A stretch of 64,000 bases of DNA from NCBI GenBank assembly GCA_031378845.1, contig JANNES010000020.1:310001-374000 (forward strand). Reading direction: 5' to 3'. The position numbers and the translations under genes were made by a program. This document shows positions 7,371 to 17,045 of this stretch, piece after piece (the stretch's first letter is position 1; each line of letters begins with the position of its first letter). Under the pieces are notes generated by a model. It saw only the letters and a program-made list of their open reading frames with translations. It ran no database searches and was not told the origin of the DNA. Origin of the DNA: JAJNPS01 sp031378845. GTDB lineage: Bacteria; Pseudomonadota; Alphaproteobacteria; Rhodobacterales; Rhodobacteraceae.

Positions 7371-9107
7371 ACCGCCAAAATCCATGCCGGATCTGATTGT
7401 CGTCGGGTCGGGCACCGCTGGCCTGACGGCCGCAGTCACGGCACTTGCACAAGGATTGTCCGTGCTGGTTCTGGAATCGTCGGGCCTCATTGGGGGGACC
7501 ACCGCCTTCTCCGAAGGGATGATCTGGGCGCCGAATACGCCGCAGGCGCCGCACCTTGCGGATGCGCCGGATCCGGCAGACGAGGCGCTTGCCGCATTGA
7601 ACTATTTGCGGGCGACCTCGGCAACCAATTCGATGAAGCCCGCGCCGCGGCCTATCTTGCGTCGGCGGTGCCGATGCTGGCCCTGGTCAAGGATCAAGCG
7701 GGGCTGGATTTTGCATTGAACCGCGGGTCTCGCGATTATTACCCCGACGCCGACGGCGCGACGCTTGGGCGGCGCGCGCTGAATCCGCTGCCGATCGTCG
7801 CGCGCAAGATGAGCCGAACTCTCTTTGTCCGGCTGCGCCCTCCGCTTGGCACGATGATGCTCTTTGGGGGAATGTCGATTGCGTCACGGGATCTGCACCA
7901 TTTCATGAACGTGACCCGACGCCCGACTGCCGTGCGTGCTGTGGCGAGACTGGGCGCCGAATACCTGGGCGACAAACTGACAGGATGGCCGCGCGGCGCG
8001 CGTCTCGGCAACGGTGGCGCAATCGTGGCAACCCTTGCAAGCGCCGTCGAACAGGCGGGCGGCCAGATCCGTACGGGCGCGACCGTCCAACGCTTCGTGA
8101 TCGACAACGGCGCTGTGGTCGGGGTCGATCTGGGTGGGGATCGCTTGTACGCCCGGCTTGGCGTGATCCTTGCCAACGGCGGGCTGAACGTGCACGGCAC
8201 GGCCCGCCACGATCTGGTCGGGCAGGCGTCTCATGTGGCGTTGCCGCCAACTGCCCCCGGACCACATCTTGACGATCTGGTCGCAGACCTTGGCGCGCGC
8301 GCCGACCGCAGCGTTTCGCAACCGGTGCTTTGGGCACCTGCGTCGGTGGTTCCCGCAAGCGTCGGGCGTTCAGGCCCCTGGCCACATTTCTCGGACCGGG
8401 CGAAACCCGGGGTGATCTGCGTCGGGCCGGACGGCAAGCGCTTTGCCAACGAGGCTGCGGTCAATCACGACTTTGTCCCTGCGCTGATCGACGCCCATGG
8501 CCGCCACCCGCAAGGGGCGCATGCATGGATCGTGACGGATCATGCGGCCCTGCGCCGCTATGGATTGGGGCCGGTCGGCCCGTTTCCGGTGCGGCTTGGG
8601 CCCTATATCCGCGCGGACTACCTCATCCATGGCCGCAGCCTCACGGAACTGGCCGGAAAGATCGGGGTGGATGCCTCTGCGTTCGCGGCAACTGTCGCGC
8701 GATTCAACCACCACGCCGAACGCGGCGAAGACCCGGATTTCGGTCGCGGCGTCAGCGTCTATGATCGCGGCAATGGTGACCCGGCGCACGGTCCGAACCC
8801 GACGCTGGGGCCGCTTTGCCGCGCGCCGTTCTATGCCATCCGCATGCGGACGGGAGATATCGGGACCTTTGTCGGACTGAAAACCGATGCCGCCGCCCGT
8901 GTTCTGGCGGGGGACGGGTCGGTCATTGCGGGCTTGTGGGCGGCGGGCAATGCCGCAGCGCCAATGACCGGGGGCACCTATGCGGCGGCGGGCCGGACCA
9001 TCGGTGCCGCCATGACATTTGGCTACATCGCGGCACTGGACGCATCGACGTCGGGTGCAAACGACGCGTCCCAAGCGCAGCGCACAACGACAAGGAGGAT
9101 ACGATGA
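7363..9107 (+). pseudogene. FAD-dependent oxidoreductase (ketosteroid dehydrogenase/fumarate reductase flavoprotein family), frameshifted
   Basis: Two reading frames together make one family-typical protein of about 580 residues. The first (from ATG 7363 or 7384 to about 7620) has the FAD dinucleotide fold VVGSGTAGLTAAVTALAQG and SSGLIGGTTAFSEGMIWAPN. The second (about 7620 to 9107) continues with GNQFDEARAAAYLASA and ends with the family's C-terminal FAD site, AAGNAAAPMTGGTYAAAG. Restoring one G in the GG at 7620-7621 joins them as NYLRATSGNQFDEA. It is therefore either a one-base homopolymer contraction (a real mutation) or a sequencing error. The stop overlaps the start of the EthD-like gene (ATGA), which suggests an originally intact operon. 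Relatives introduce a double bond next to a ketone. Confidence 0.8.
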
Positions 9108-9469
9108 TCAAGGTCATGTGGTTGTTGAGGCGGGCGCCGCACCTGTCGCTGGACGAATTTCGCGACTGGTGGCTGACACGGCACGCGCCCGACATCATTG
9201 CCGATCAGTCGCCCTATCTCAAACGCTACATCGTCGATGTGCGGGTTTCTGACGTCGGGGCGCTTGCAGGCAAGCCGGATCAAGAGCCGGAATGGGACGG
9301 CATCGCTGAACAATGGTTCGAGACCGAGGCCGACTATAACGCCGTTTATGGCCGCGCAGTGCGCCCGACGCGCGCCGATACCCTGGCCAATACCAGCGCG
9401 TTTCAGCGCCTTGTCGTGCGCGAATACGAAGGGAAGCTTTCGGCGACCAACCCGCAAAGGAGTGTGTGA
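9104..9469 (+). CDS. EthD-like dimeric alpha/beta-barrel protein
   Basis: The protein has 121 residues and starts at ATG 9104 with a strong AGGAGG at 9093-9098. It has the EthD pattern: KVMWLLRRAPHLSLDEFRDW near the N-terminus, then WWLTRHAPDI. EthD proteins accompany oxidative degradation pathways; most have no proven catalytic role. The gene overlaps the preceding FAD oxidoreductase and the following SDR by stop-start overlaps, so they form one transcription unit. Confidence 0.82.
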   Translation: MIKVMWLLRRAPHLSLDEFRDWWLTRHAPDIIADQSPYLKRYIVDVRVSDVGALAGKPDQEPEWDGIAEQWFETEADYNAVYGRAVRPTRADTLANTSAFQRLVVREYEGKLSATNPQRSV

Positions 9470-10224
9470 TGCGGTACAACGGTCAATTGGTGATGGTGGT
9501 TGGTGCGGCCTCGGGACTGGGTGCGGCTGCGAGCCGGGCCTTTGCCGCCGAGGGGGCCGAACTGGTGCTGGTTGACCGCGATGTCGCGGGGCTTGCCACG
9601 CTTGCGGGCCTGCTGCCCGCGCGCCCGAAAACGGTGCCCGGAAATGCCGAAGACCCTGATACTGCCGCGCAAGCCCAACGCGCGGCAGGCCGATCGGTGG
9701 ACGTCTTGTTCATGGCAGCCGGGATAGATCCCAAGTCTGCAACCGATGTGCCCAACACCACCGTGCAAGATTGGACCGCGGTGATGGATGTCAACGTCAC
9801 GGCTGCTTTTTTGTTTGCACGCGCGGTCTTGCCCGGAATGATCGCGGCGGGGTCCGGGTCGATCCTTTTTACGTCGTCCGTCGCGGGGATCAAACCGGCC
9901 GCACAAGAGGCGGTCTATTCCGTCTCCAAGGCCGCGTTGATCCAACTGGCCCGCGCCATCGCCATCGACCATGCCGCACAAGGGGTTCGCGCAAACTGCC
10001 TGTGCCCCGGCTATCTGGAGGCTGTGATGAAGGACCGTCGGGCCGCAATGACGGGCGCGGACCTGCGCGCTCGGTCTCTTGCCGCGCAAGCCGCCATCCC
10101 GATGGGTCGCGAGGGCAGCTACAGCGAAATGGCCGGCCTTGCGCTGTTTCTCTGCGACCGGGACGCGGCAAATTACGTGACGGGTCAAGCGTTCGTCGCC
10201 GACGGAGGAGTGTTGCTGGCTTGA
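9469..10224 (+). CDS. Short-chain dehydrogenase/reductase (SDR)
   Basis: The protein has 251 residues and starts at ATG 9469, which overlaps the EthD stop (TGATG) and follows AAGGAG at 9457-9462. It has the cofactor motif VGAASGLG (residues 11-18) and the triad S137, Y150 and K154 (YSVSK). The usual NNAG is replaced by MAAG. The C-terminus, VTGQAFVADGGVLLA, is typical. It is the last gene of the SDR to SDR catabolic run and an NAD(P)-dependent oxidoreductase of unknown substrate. Confidence 0.85.
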   Translation: MRYNGQLVMVVGAASGLGAAASRAFAAEGAELVLVDRDVAGLATLAGLLPARPKTVPGNAEDPDTAAQAQRAAGRSVDVLFMAAGIDPKSATDVPNTTVQDWTAVMDVNVTAAFLFARAVLPGMIAAGSGSILFTSSVAGIKPAAQEAVYSVSKAALIQLARAIAIDHAAQGVRANCLCPGYLEAVMKDRRAAMTGADLRARSLAAQAAIPMGREGSYSEMAGLALFLCDRDAANYVTGQAFVADGGVLLA

Positions 10225-10387
10225 CGGACGACATTCCGCTCTGTCCATGCCACAAGTGCCATCACCCGCCGCACCAAAGGGAAAGGCGCCTCCGACGGGT
10301 TCGGATCAAGATCCTTGGCTCGCGCCACGTCGCGCCGTCTGCTACGCTTGTTTGGTCGAGAACGCGTCGCATTGAAAGAGCGTCAAA

Positions 10388-13300
10388 TTGGTTCGCAGCA
10401 TAGCAGATTTTCTTTCTCAGCATGGCCTCGATACATACGCATCTGTTTTTGCCGAACATGATGTCGATCTGGAGACCCTGTCAGAGCTGACGGACGAACA
10501 TCTGCGGGAAATGGGGTTGCCACTTGGAGCCTCTTTGAGGATCCGCAAGGCGATTGCACAATATGCCGATACCGCGCAGAAATCTGCAACCGCCGCGAAC
10601 CAAGCGATCATCGAGGCACTTGCACAGGTCGTCACCGAACGGCGGCAAGTCACCGTGATGTTTTGTGACGTTGTGGGATCAACCAAGCTTGCGGCAGAGC
10701 TCGACCCGGAAGAGATGCGCGGGCTGCTGCTTGGGTACTGGAAAATCATCGAAGCGACCGCTTTGCGCTACGACGGCTATATCGCACAACATCTTGGTGA
10801 CGGCGCGCTTATCTACTTTGGATATCCGGCCGCGCTCGAAAACGACGCGGAACGCGCCATCCTTGCAGGATTGGCGATCCTGAAAGCATTTTCTGATCCC
10901 GAGACGAGTGGAAATGCAAAGCTGCAGGTCCGCATCGGATTGGCCACCGGGACAGTGGTGATCAATCAGTTCACCGGTGGCGGAGGTCGGGCGGAAACGC
11001 TTGCCATCGGCCAAAGCGTCAACTTTGCCTCGCGGCTGCAATCATTGGCACGTCCCGGCAATCTCGTGACCGATGAGCAGACCCGTGCGCTGGCCGACGG
11101 GCTTTTCGCATTCGAGGATATCGGGTCGTTCACGGTCGACGGGTTCTCTGACCCGACGCCGCTTTTCAAGGTCACCGGGGCGAGGCGGGTCCGAAGCCGC
11201 TTTGAAGCGCGCCAGCATGGTGTAAAAACGACGTTTCTGGGCCGTAAGGACGAGTTGGCTCGGGCGCTTTCTTGTTGGCGCGACTGCTTGGGGTTCAAGG
11301 GTCACCTGCTCATGGTGTCAGGTGAACCCGGCATCGGAAAGTCACGTTTCATGCAAGAGTTGATCGCGATGGTGTCGCATGAAGCGGCGGCTGAGGCTCA
11401 GCTGCAATGCGCCGCCCACAGCATCAGCAGTCCGCTTTTTCCGGTCATCGAAAGCCTGTCGCTGATGGCCAATGCGTCGCCGACTAATACGCAATCCGAA
11501 AACACGGATCGCCTGAAGGCGCTTTTTTCGGGATCGCACGAGTCCGAGGCCCTGTTGCTTGACCTGTTTGATCTGCACCGCACCGTGCCGACCGGCAACG
11601 TGGCGCACCGCCGCAACCTGACACTTGATGCGCTGGCGGAGTTCTTTGCGGCCAGATGCAACGCAGGCCCATTCCTGTTCGTGGTTGAGGACCTGCATCT
11701 TTGCGACCCCACGACGCTGGAGCTTTTGGATCGGTTGCTGCAGCGGTGTCGAGACCTGCCATTGATGATTCTCGCGACGGCGCGGCCAGAGTTCCAGCAC
11801 AGTTTTGGTGACGCCGAGCGTGTGGTCAGTCTGCTGTTGACGCGCTTGGGGCGGACCCACACGAATGAGCTTGTGCGAGAGATATTCGGGACGCGCAAGG
11901 TCACGCCGCAACTCCTCGATGTGGTGGCGGAGCGGACGGACGGCGTGCCTTTGTTCGTCGAAGAGCTGCTGAAGTCTTTGGCTGAAACGGGTGCGATCAG
12001 GCAATCCAGCCAGGCCGTTGGATTGGACAAGGCCGTTGACAGCGGCGCTATTCCGCGCAGTTTGCAGAGCATCTTGATGTCGCGGCTCGACAAGCTGCAG
12101 GGCGCCAAGCGGTTGGCCCAGATCGCCGCCTGCATCGGGCGCGAGTTTTCGTTCGATCTCTTGATGCGGGTAAGCAACTCCTCGGTTCGCGAATTGCGTG
12201 CCCAGCTTGCGCAAGTGACGGCAAGCGAGTTGATCCTTGCCATTGGCGACGTGGCATTCACGAATTTCAGTTTTCGCCATGCGCTGGTGCGCGATGCGGC
12301 CTATGGCAGCCTGCTCTATTCGGAACGCCAGGCCATTCACGCGCAGATTGCCGACGCACTTGTCGCATCGACGGGGCCGGTTCGGGCCGAAGTCCTGGCG
12401 CATCACCTGACCGGGGCGCAGCAGTGGGTCTCTGCCATCCAGAAATGGTGCGAGGCAGGCGAGGCTGCCAAGATAAGGTCGGCTGATGCAGAGGCCGTCG
12501 AATATCTGAAACGGGCGCTCGAGGTCGTCGAACAATTGCCGCATGGTTCCGAAAGGGACGAGCGAGAACTGACGGTCCTGTTGGCCCTGATCGCGCCGAT
12601 GCGCGCGGCGCGCGGGTTTGCCGCAGCAGATGTCGCGACCCTGACGGCGCGGGCAATCCTACTGGCCGACAAGACGAACGACGCGCGCCGGATCCTGCCG
12701 CTGCTGTACAATCGTTGGGTCTACAGTTTTGTGACCGCGCACCGTTCTGATTGCGAAACGCTGGCCAAAGACATTCTGGATCGCAGCGCTTTTGACGATA
12801 CCAACCTTTTGCGGATGACGGGGCTTCGCGCGCTTGCGGCCACGCAGTTTACCGCGGGCAAGTTCAAGGACGCAGCGCAGAACTTTGATGCCAGTGTCGC
12901 CGCCTATGACTCGGCACGACAGACCGATCTTACCCATGCTGTCGGGCTTGACGGCAAGGTGACAGCGCTTGGATATTGCGCATTGACGCGGTGGTGCCTG
13001 GGCGATGCGGCCACCGCGCGCGCGCATGCGCGCGATGCGCTGGCCACCGCCAAGGCGATCGACCATATCAGCACGACCATCTTTGCCACCTATCACGAGA
13101 CCCTGCTGGCGGGCGTGCTGGAAAGGGATGCGGGCATACTGCGATCAAACGGCCGCCGGTTGCAGCGGATGGGCGAAGATCATGGGTTTGCGATGTGGTT
13201 GATCTGCGGCAAGTTGCTGGAGAGTCTTGGAATTTGTCTTGCAGAGCCGGGGTCGCAAGCCATCTTTGCCGCCGAGACCTGCTTTGACGAATTTGCAGAT

Positions 13301-13609
13301 ATGGGTGTGGTTTACCGGCCAACCTACCATGCGTTTTTCGCAGATTTGTGTCTTCGAATGGATGATCGCGTGCGGGGTCTTGGACATCTCAAGAACGCCA
13401 AAGCGCTGATCGAGGTCACCGGAGAACGCTGGAACGAAGCGGAGATTCTACGTCTTGAGGGAGAACTGTCACTGGACCCGGCGTTGGCGGCGCTGTGCTT
13501 TGGAGCCGCGATAAAGCTTGCCGAGCGGCAGGGCGCGCAGGTCTGGGCGTCGCGGGCGAAAGACGCTGCGGCAAGACTGAGCGCGACAAATGGAAAAGTG
13601 ACGCCTTGA
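10388..13609 (+). CDS. SAM-domain class III adenylate/guanylate cyclase with AAA ATPase and TPR regions
   Basis: The protein has 1073 residues. Residues 1-60 form a SAM domain (IADFLSQHGLDTYASVFAEH). Residues 85-270 form a class III cyclase homology domain with metal-binding Asp in VTVMFCDVVGSTKLA and LGDGALIYFG. Residues 285-560 form an AAA/STAND-type ATPase with Walker A SGEPGIGKSR (about 311-320) and Walker B-like FLFVVEDLHL. The remainder is helical, TPR-like repeats. The cyclase-ATPase-TPR layout resembles mammalian soluble adenylyl cyclase with a single cyclase domain and an added SAM. Start: TTG 10388 with a weak GAAAGAG upstream, the only start that keeps the SAM domain whole. Predicted reaction: ATP to cAMP, tuned by the regulatory regions. 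The next gene carries a cyclic-nucleotide-binding domain. Confidence 0.85.
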   Translation: MVRSIADFLSQHGLDTYASVFAEHDVDLETLSELTDEHLREMGLPLGASLRIRKAIAQYADTAQKSATAANQAIIEALAQVVTERRQVTVMFCDVVGSTKLAAELDPEEMRGLLLGYWKIIEATALRYDGYIAQHLGDGALIYFGYPAALENDAERAILAGLAILKAFSDPETSGNAKLQVRIGLATGTVVINQFTGGGGRAETLAIGQSVNFASRLQSLARPGNLVTDEQTRALADGLFAFEDIGSFTVDGFSDPTPLFKVTGARRVRSRFEARQHGVKTTFLGRKDELARALSCWRDCLGFKGHLLMVSGEPGIGKSRFMQELIAMVSHEAAAEAQLQCAAHSISSPLFPVIESLSLMANASPTNTQSENTDRLKALFSGSHESEALLLDLFDLHRTVPTGNVAHRRNLTLDALAEFFAARCNAGPFLFVVEDLHLCDPTTLELLDRLLQRCRDLPLMILATARPEFQHSFGDAERVVSLLLTRLGRTHTNELVREIFGTRKVTPQLLDVVAERTDGVPLFVEELLKSLAETGAIRQSSQAVGLDKAVDSGAIPRSLQSILMSRLDKLQGAKRLAQIAACIGREFSFDLLMRVSNSSVRELRAQLAQVTASELILAIGDVAFTNFSFRHALVRDAAYGSLLYSERQAIHAQIADALVASTGPVRAEVLAHHLTGAQQWVSAIQKWCEAGEAAKIRSADAEAVEYLKRALEVVEQLPHGSERDERELTVLLALIAPMRAARGFAAADVATLTARAILLADKTNDARRILPLLYNRWVYSFVTAHRSDCETLAKDILDRSAFDDTNLLRMTGLRALAATQFTAGKFKDAAQNFDASVAAYDSARQTDLTHAVGLDGKVTALGYCALTRWCLGDAATARAHARDALATAKAIDHISTTIFATYHETLLAGVLERDAGILRSNGRRLQRMGEDHGFAMWLICGKLLESLGICLAEPGSQAIFAAETCFDEFADMGVVYRPTYHAFFADLCLRMDDRVRGLGHLKNAKALIEVTGERWNEAEILRLEGELSLDPALAALCFGAAIKLAERQGAQVWASRAKDAAARLSATNGKVTP

Positions 13610-13725
13610 CCCAAAGTGTTGCCACACCTGCCAACCCAAATGCAGGTTGCGTTCACGCGTGGCTGACGGCTAACACTGGACGCCAGATCAGCTGATGGGG
13701 TCAAAGCCCTGCGCCGGGAGGGGTT

Positions 13726-15939
13726 TTGCCGCAAAATGTTGCTACGACTGCTTTGCCGCGGGTCAGCCCGTGGCAATCCACTTTGGTTGGGGGCGTGTTT
13801 GCAGTTGATGCCGTTGGTCATTGTCTGGCAATGGCCTCGTTGTGTTTTGGCGGGGCGCTTGCCGTCGGGCTTGGCCTTGCAACAGCTGTTTTCATTTTCG
13901 GGACGGCTTTCTCGACTGTCATCCTGTATTACTTCGGCGGTTTTCGTCTGAGTCTGGCGGTTAGCCAGGACACCTCGATTTCTGTCTTGGCGCCTGCGGT
14001 GGTCTTGGTGGCGACGGGTGTGTCTGGGCCGATCGAAGCGCAAGTTGCCACGGCTTTTGCGGCGATCGGGGCATCCGCCGTAGCGACTGGCGTGGTCTTC
14101 TGGACGGTTGGTCGGCTCGGACTCGGAGGTTTGGTGCGGATGTTTCCGTATCCGGTCCTGGCAGGCTTTCTGGCGAGTTCCGGCTATCTTTTGGTCAATG
14201 CTGGGCTGTACATGGTGACCGATCAGACGAGCCTTGGTGCCAGGGCGCTGGCTGCGGCAGACCCAAATGTTCAGTTGCGGTTGCTTCCGGCGCTTGTGAT
14301 CGCAGTTGCCATGCTGATTGCAACGCGGATCTGGGTTGGCGCAAAGCCTGTTCTGATCATCATCTTTCTGGCCTTGGTCAGCTATTATCTTTTGGCCGCA
14401 ATCCTTGGCGTGGACCAGTTGCGGGCGGTTGAACTCGGGCTTTTGCCAAAGGTTGGCGATAGCGGAAGTGGCACGCTCAGCCTCGCCATGTTGGGGCTGA
14501 TTGATTGGGCGGCGGTGTTGCACCTTGCACCAACGATTGCGGCGGTCGTACTGCTCAACCTTATCGGGGTACTTTTGAACACATCGGGCGTCGAGTTGGC
14601 AACCGGACAAGACGTTGACGAGAATCGCGAATTGCGTGTGATTGGCGTGGCCAACCTCTTTGTCGGAGGCTTGGGTGGTATCACCTGCTTTTTGCAAGGT
14701 GGCGCAACGGTTGTCAGTTCAAAACTGGGCGGACAAAGCGGGGCAATGATCACAGGATATGTCGCTGTCACCTTGGCGTTTTGCCTCTTTGCGCCGATGA
14801 TCGTCGCAATCGTGCCGGTTTTTGTGCCGGCGGCATTGGTGATGTTCATTGGCCTGTCCATGCTGCTGGACTGGTTGATCGGCACATGGCGCCGCCTGAT
14901 CTTGATTGACTGGCTGATCGTGGCATCAATCGTTCTGGCCACCGCGTTCCTTGGCGTTCTGCCTGCGATTGCCGTTGGCTTGTTTTTGTCGCTGGTGGGC
15001 TTTGCCATCGCCTCGATCCGTTTGCCGGTGATCCGTCATGCAACGTCAGTTGCCATGCGCCGCAGCATCCGGGACCGGATCGCCCCGCAAAGCGAGGTCC
15101 TGATGCGCGAAGGGGACCGTGTTCGCATCCTCTTTTTGCAAGGGCCGTTGTTTTTCGGCTCGGTTGAGCAGGTGGTCTCGCGGTTGCGGGAGATGACCAG
15201 TACGCCGCGCGGACTGTCGGCGGTGGTCCTTGATTTCAGCGCTGTCCACAGCTTTGATTCCTCGGCCTGCGCAGCTTTGGAAAAACTGGCGCATCTGATG
15301 CGGGCGTCGGGCATTGCGCCGCATGTCACCGGCATTTCACCCGGCCTGAATGCTGTTTTCAAGCGGTGGGGCCTGTTGTTGGCGGATGCCGATGAGCTAT
15401 TCGCATCGCATCTGTTCCGGCATTGGCCAAGTCTGGACAGCGCCATCGAGCATTGCGAGACGGCGCTTTTGGCCGAGCAGCACCAAGATGCCCAAGAAAT
15501 CGATATCGCAAAGATCATCCTGGAGCTGGGCAACAACAATCCGCGCACGGCTGATCTGATCGGGCGGATGCAGCGCTATGAGTTGGTGCCGGGGGATCGG
15601 TTGATCGTCGCGTCGGAGCGGACGCATGATGTCTTTTTCCTGGTTTCGGGTCAGCTTGGCGTGCATCTGCCAACTGCGTCCGGGCACAAGATTCGCGTCC
15701 GAGCGATGGGGCCGGGCACCATTGTCGGCGAGATCGCCTATCTGACGGGCCAGCCCCGCAATGCCGATGTCGTCTGCGAGGAAGCGACGGTTGTCCTGTG
15801 CCTGACCGAAGTCGACATCAGCGATATCGAAGCGAATGATCGCGATCTTGCCGCGCTGATGCTGGCGATCCTGGGCAGGTCCCTCGCGGCAAAGCTGGCG
15901 CAATCCAACGGCATCTTGACCAATCTTCAGGCTGGTTGA
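13726..15939 (+). CDS. SulP (SLC26-type) anion transporter with STAS and cyclic-nucleotide-binding domains
   Basis: The protein has 737 residues. Residues 15-440 form a SulP transporter core with about a dozen hydrophobic segments. Residues 455-560 form a STAS domain (VVLDFSAVHSFDSSACAAL). Residues 585-725 form a cyclic-nucleotide-binding domain that keeps the phosphate-binding cassette VGEIAYLTGQPRNADV, including the Glu and Arg that bind cyclic phosphate. It probably moves bicarbonate, sulfate or a carboxylate across the inner membrane; the anion cannot be read from sequence. Start: TTG 13726 behind a GGGAGGGG stretch. It lies 116 bases after the cyclase gene on the same strand, which suggests direct cAMP control of the transporter. 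Confidence 0.85.
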   Translation: MPQNVATTALPRVSPWQSTLVGGVFAVDAVGHCLAMASLCFGGALAVGLGLATAVFIFGTAFSTVILYYFGGFRLSLAVSQDTSISVLAPAVVLVATGVSGPIEAQVATAFAAIGASAVATGVVFWTVGRLGLGGLVRMFPYPVLAGFLASSGYLLVNAGLYMVTDQTSLGARALAAADPNVQLRLLPALVIAVAMLIATRIWVGAKPVLIIIFLALVSYYLLAAILGVDQLRAVELGLLPKVGDSGSGTLSLAMLGLIDWAAVLHLAPTIAAVVLLNLIGVLLNTSGVELATGQDVDENRELRVIGVANLFVGGLGGITCFLQGGATVVSSKLGGQSGAMITGYVAVTLAFCLFAPMIVAIVPVFVPAALVMFIGLSMLLDWLIGTWRRLILIDWLIVASIVLATAFLGVLPAIAVGLFLSLVGFAIASIRLPVIRHATSVAMRRSIRDRIAPQSEVLMREGDRVRILFLQGPLFFGSVEQVVSRLREMTSTPRGLSAVVLDFSAVHSFDSSACAALEKLAHLMRASGIAPHVTGISPGLNAVFKRWGLLLADADELFASHLFRHWPSLDSAIEHCETALLAEQHQDAQEIDIAKIILELGNNNPRTADLIGRMQRYELVPGDRLIVASERTHDVFFLVSGQLGVHLPTASGHKIRVRAMGPGTIVGEIAYLTGQPRNADVVCEEATVVLCLTEVDISDIEANDRDLAALMLAILGRSLAAKLAQSNGILTNLQAG

Positions 15940-16006
15940 AACGAGGCTGCGGTCCTGCGCCGACACCCAGCCCAGGGGTCAAGACCGGGTCAGGGCATCT
16001 GGACGC

Positions 16007-17023
16007 TCATGTCGATTGCGCAGACCGCAGTTGCCAGTCGATTTCTATCGTGCGTGGCCCGCGCGTGGCATCATCTGGATCGTTCAATAGCTGCAAGATC
16101 AACTCTGCGGCTCTGGTCCCGATCAGCCGAGGCTGCGGATCGATCGTGGTGATCGTCGGATGGGAAATTCCTGCGATCTCATAGGCGCCAAAGCCCGCGA
16201 TTGCGATATCGTCGGGCACGCTGACCCCGCGTCGCTGACATTCCGTCAGCGCGCCGAATGCACTCAGATCGGACACACAGATCACCGCTTGGGTATCGGG
16301 CATCGTGTCCAAAAGCCGCCCCATGGCGCCTGCACCTTCGCGCATCGAAATCGGAGGCCGCCCGGCACCGATCAAGCGGCCCGGATCAAGTCCGTGGCGC
16401 TGCATTGCCGCAATGAAGCCGCGTCGGCGCTCCGCACCGCGCGTGTCGCCATCCGTGTCGCCGCCGATAAAGGCAATGCGCGTCATCGTCTTTGCAACAA
16501 GGTGGTCGACCATGCCATGCATCGTCGCCGCGTTCGAAAAACCCACGACATGGCAAATCGGGTCCTTGGGCAGGTCCCATGTCTCAATGACCGGGATGCC
16601 GGCGTTTTTCAGCATTTTTCGTGCGCGCTCACTGTGGCGCCCGCCGGTGACCACGATTGCTTCGGGTCGTCTGCGCAGCAATTGCTCGATCAGCTCTTCT
16701 TCCTTGGCCATGTCATAGCCGCTGTAGGCCAACAGCACCTGCATTCCGGCCTCTGCAAGACGGTCTGACAGGGCGTCAACAGTGTCGGCAAAGTTGGCGT
16801 TGTTGATCGACGGGATGGTGACGGCGACAAAATTCGTCTTTTGCGTGCGCAGGTTCGCGGCCGTGGAATCAAAGACATAACCCAGGTCATCGGCGATCTT
16901 TCGGATCCGGATTCGGGTGGCCTCGCTGACCGAGGTGTCGGACTTGAAGGCGCGGCTGACAGTCATGACCGACACGCCTGCAGTGCGGGCAACGTCCTTC
17001 ATTGTCTTGGCAGTCTGCTGCAT
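16007..17023 (-). CDS. LacI-family transcriptional regulator (GntR/IdnR-like)
   Basis: The protein has 338 residues. The N-terminal helix-turn-helix MKDVARTAGVSVMTVSRAFK is followed by a LacI-type periplasmic-binding-fold sensor domain (NFVAVTIPSINNANFADTVD; C-terminal TIDPQPRLIGTRAAELIL). ATG 17023 is preferred because it sits just before the helix-turn-helix and has GAGG upstream; an earlier start would add a basic 29-residue tail. It is the last gene of the minus-strand idonate/gluconate operon. It probably represses the operon through the palindrome at 19559-19574, with a sugar acid or its phosphate as inducer. Confidence 0.85.
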   Translation of the reverse strand: MQQTAKTMKDVARTAGVSVMTVSRAFKSDTSVSEATRIRIRKIADDLGYVFDSTAANLRTQKTNFVAVTIPSINNANFADTVDALSDRLAEAGMQVLLAYSGYDMAKEEELIEQLLRRRPEAIVVTGGRHSERARKMLKNAGIPVIETWDLPKDPICHVVGFSNAATMHGMVDHLVAKTMTRIAFIGGDTDGDTRGAERRRGFIAAMQRHGLDPGRLIGAGRPPISMREGAGAMGRLLDTMPDTQAVICVSDLSAFGALTECQRRGVSVPDDIAIAGFGAYEIAGISHPTITTIDPQPRLIGTRAAELILQLLNDPDDATRGPRTIEIDWQLRSAQST

Positions 17024-17045
17024 GTCGCCTCGCCGGTGTCGCCTG

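Noticed and set aside
7600..7640. Programmed ribosomal frameshift in the FAD oxidoreductase
   Set aside because: I see no slippery heptamer or strong downstream structure at the junction, and restoring a single G in a G-run gives the family sequence directly.
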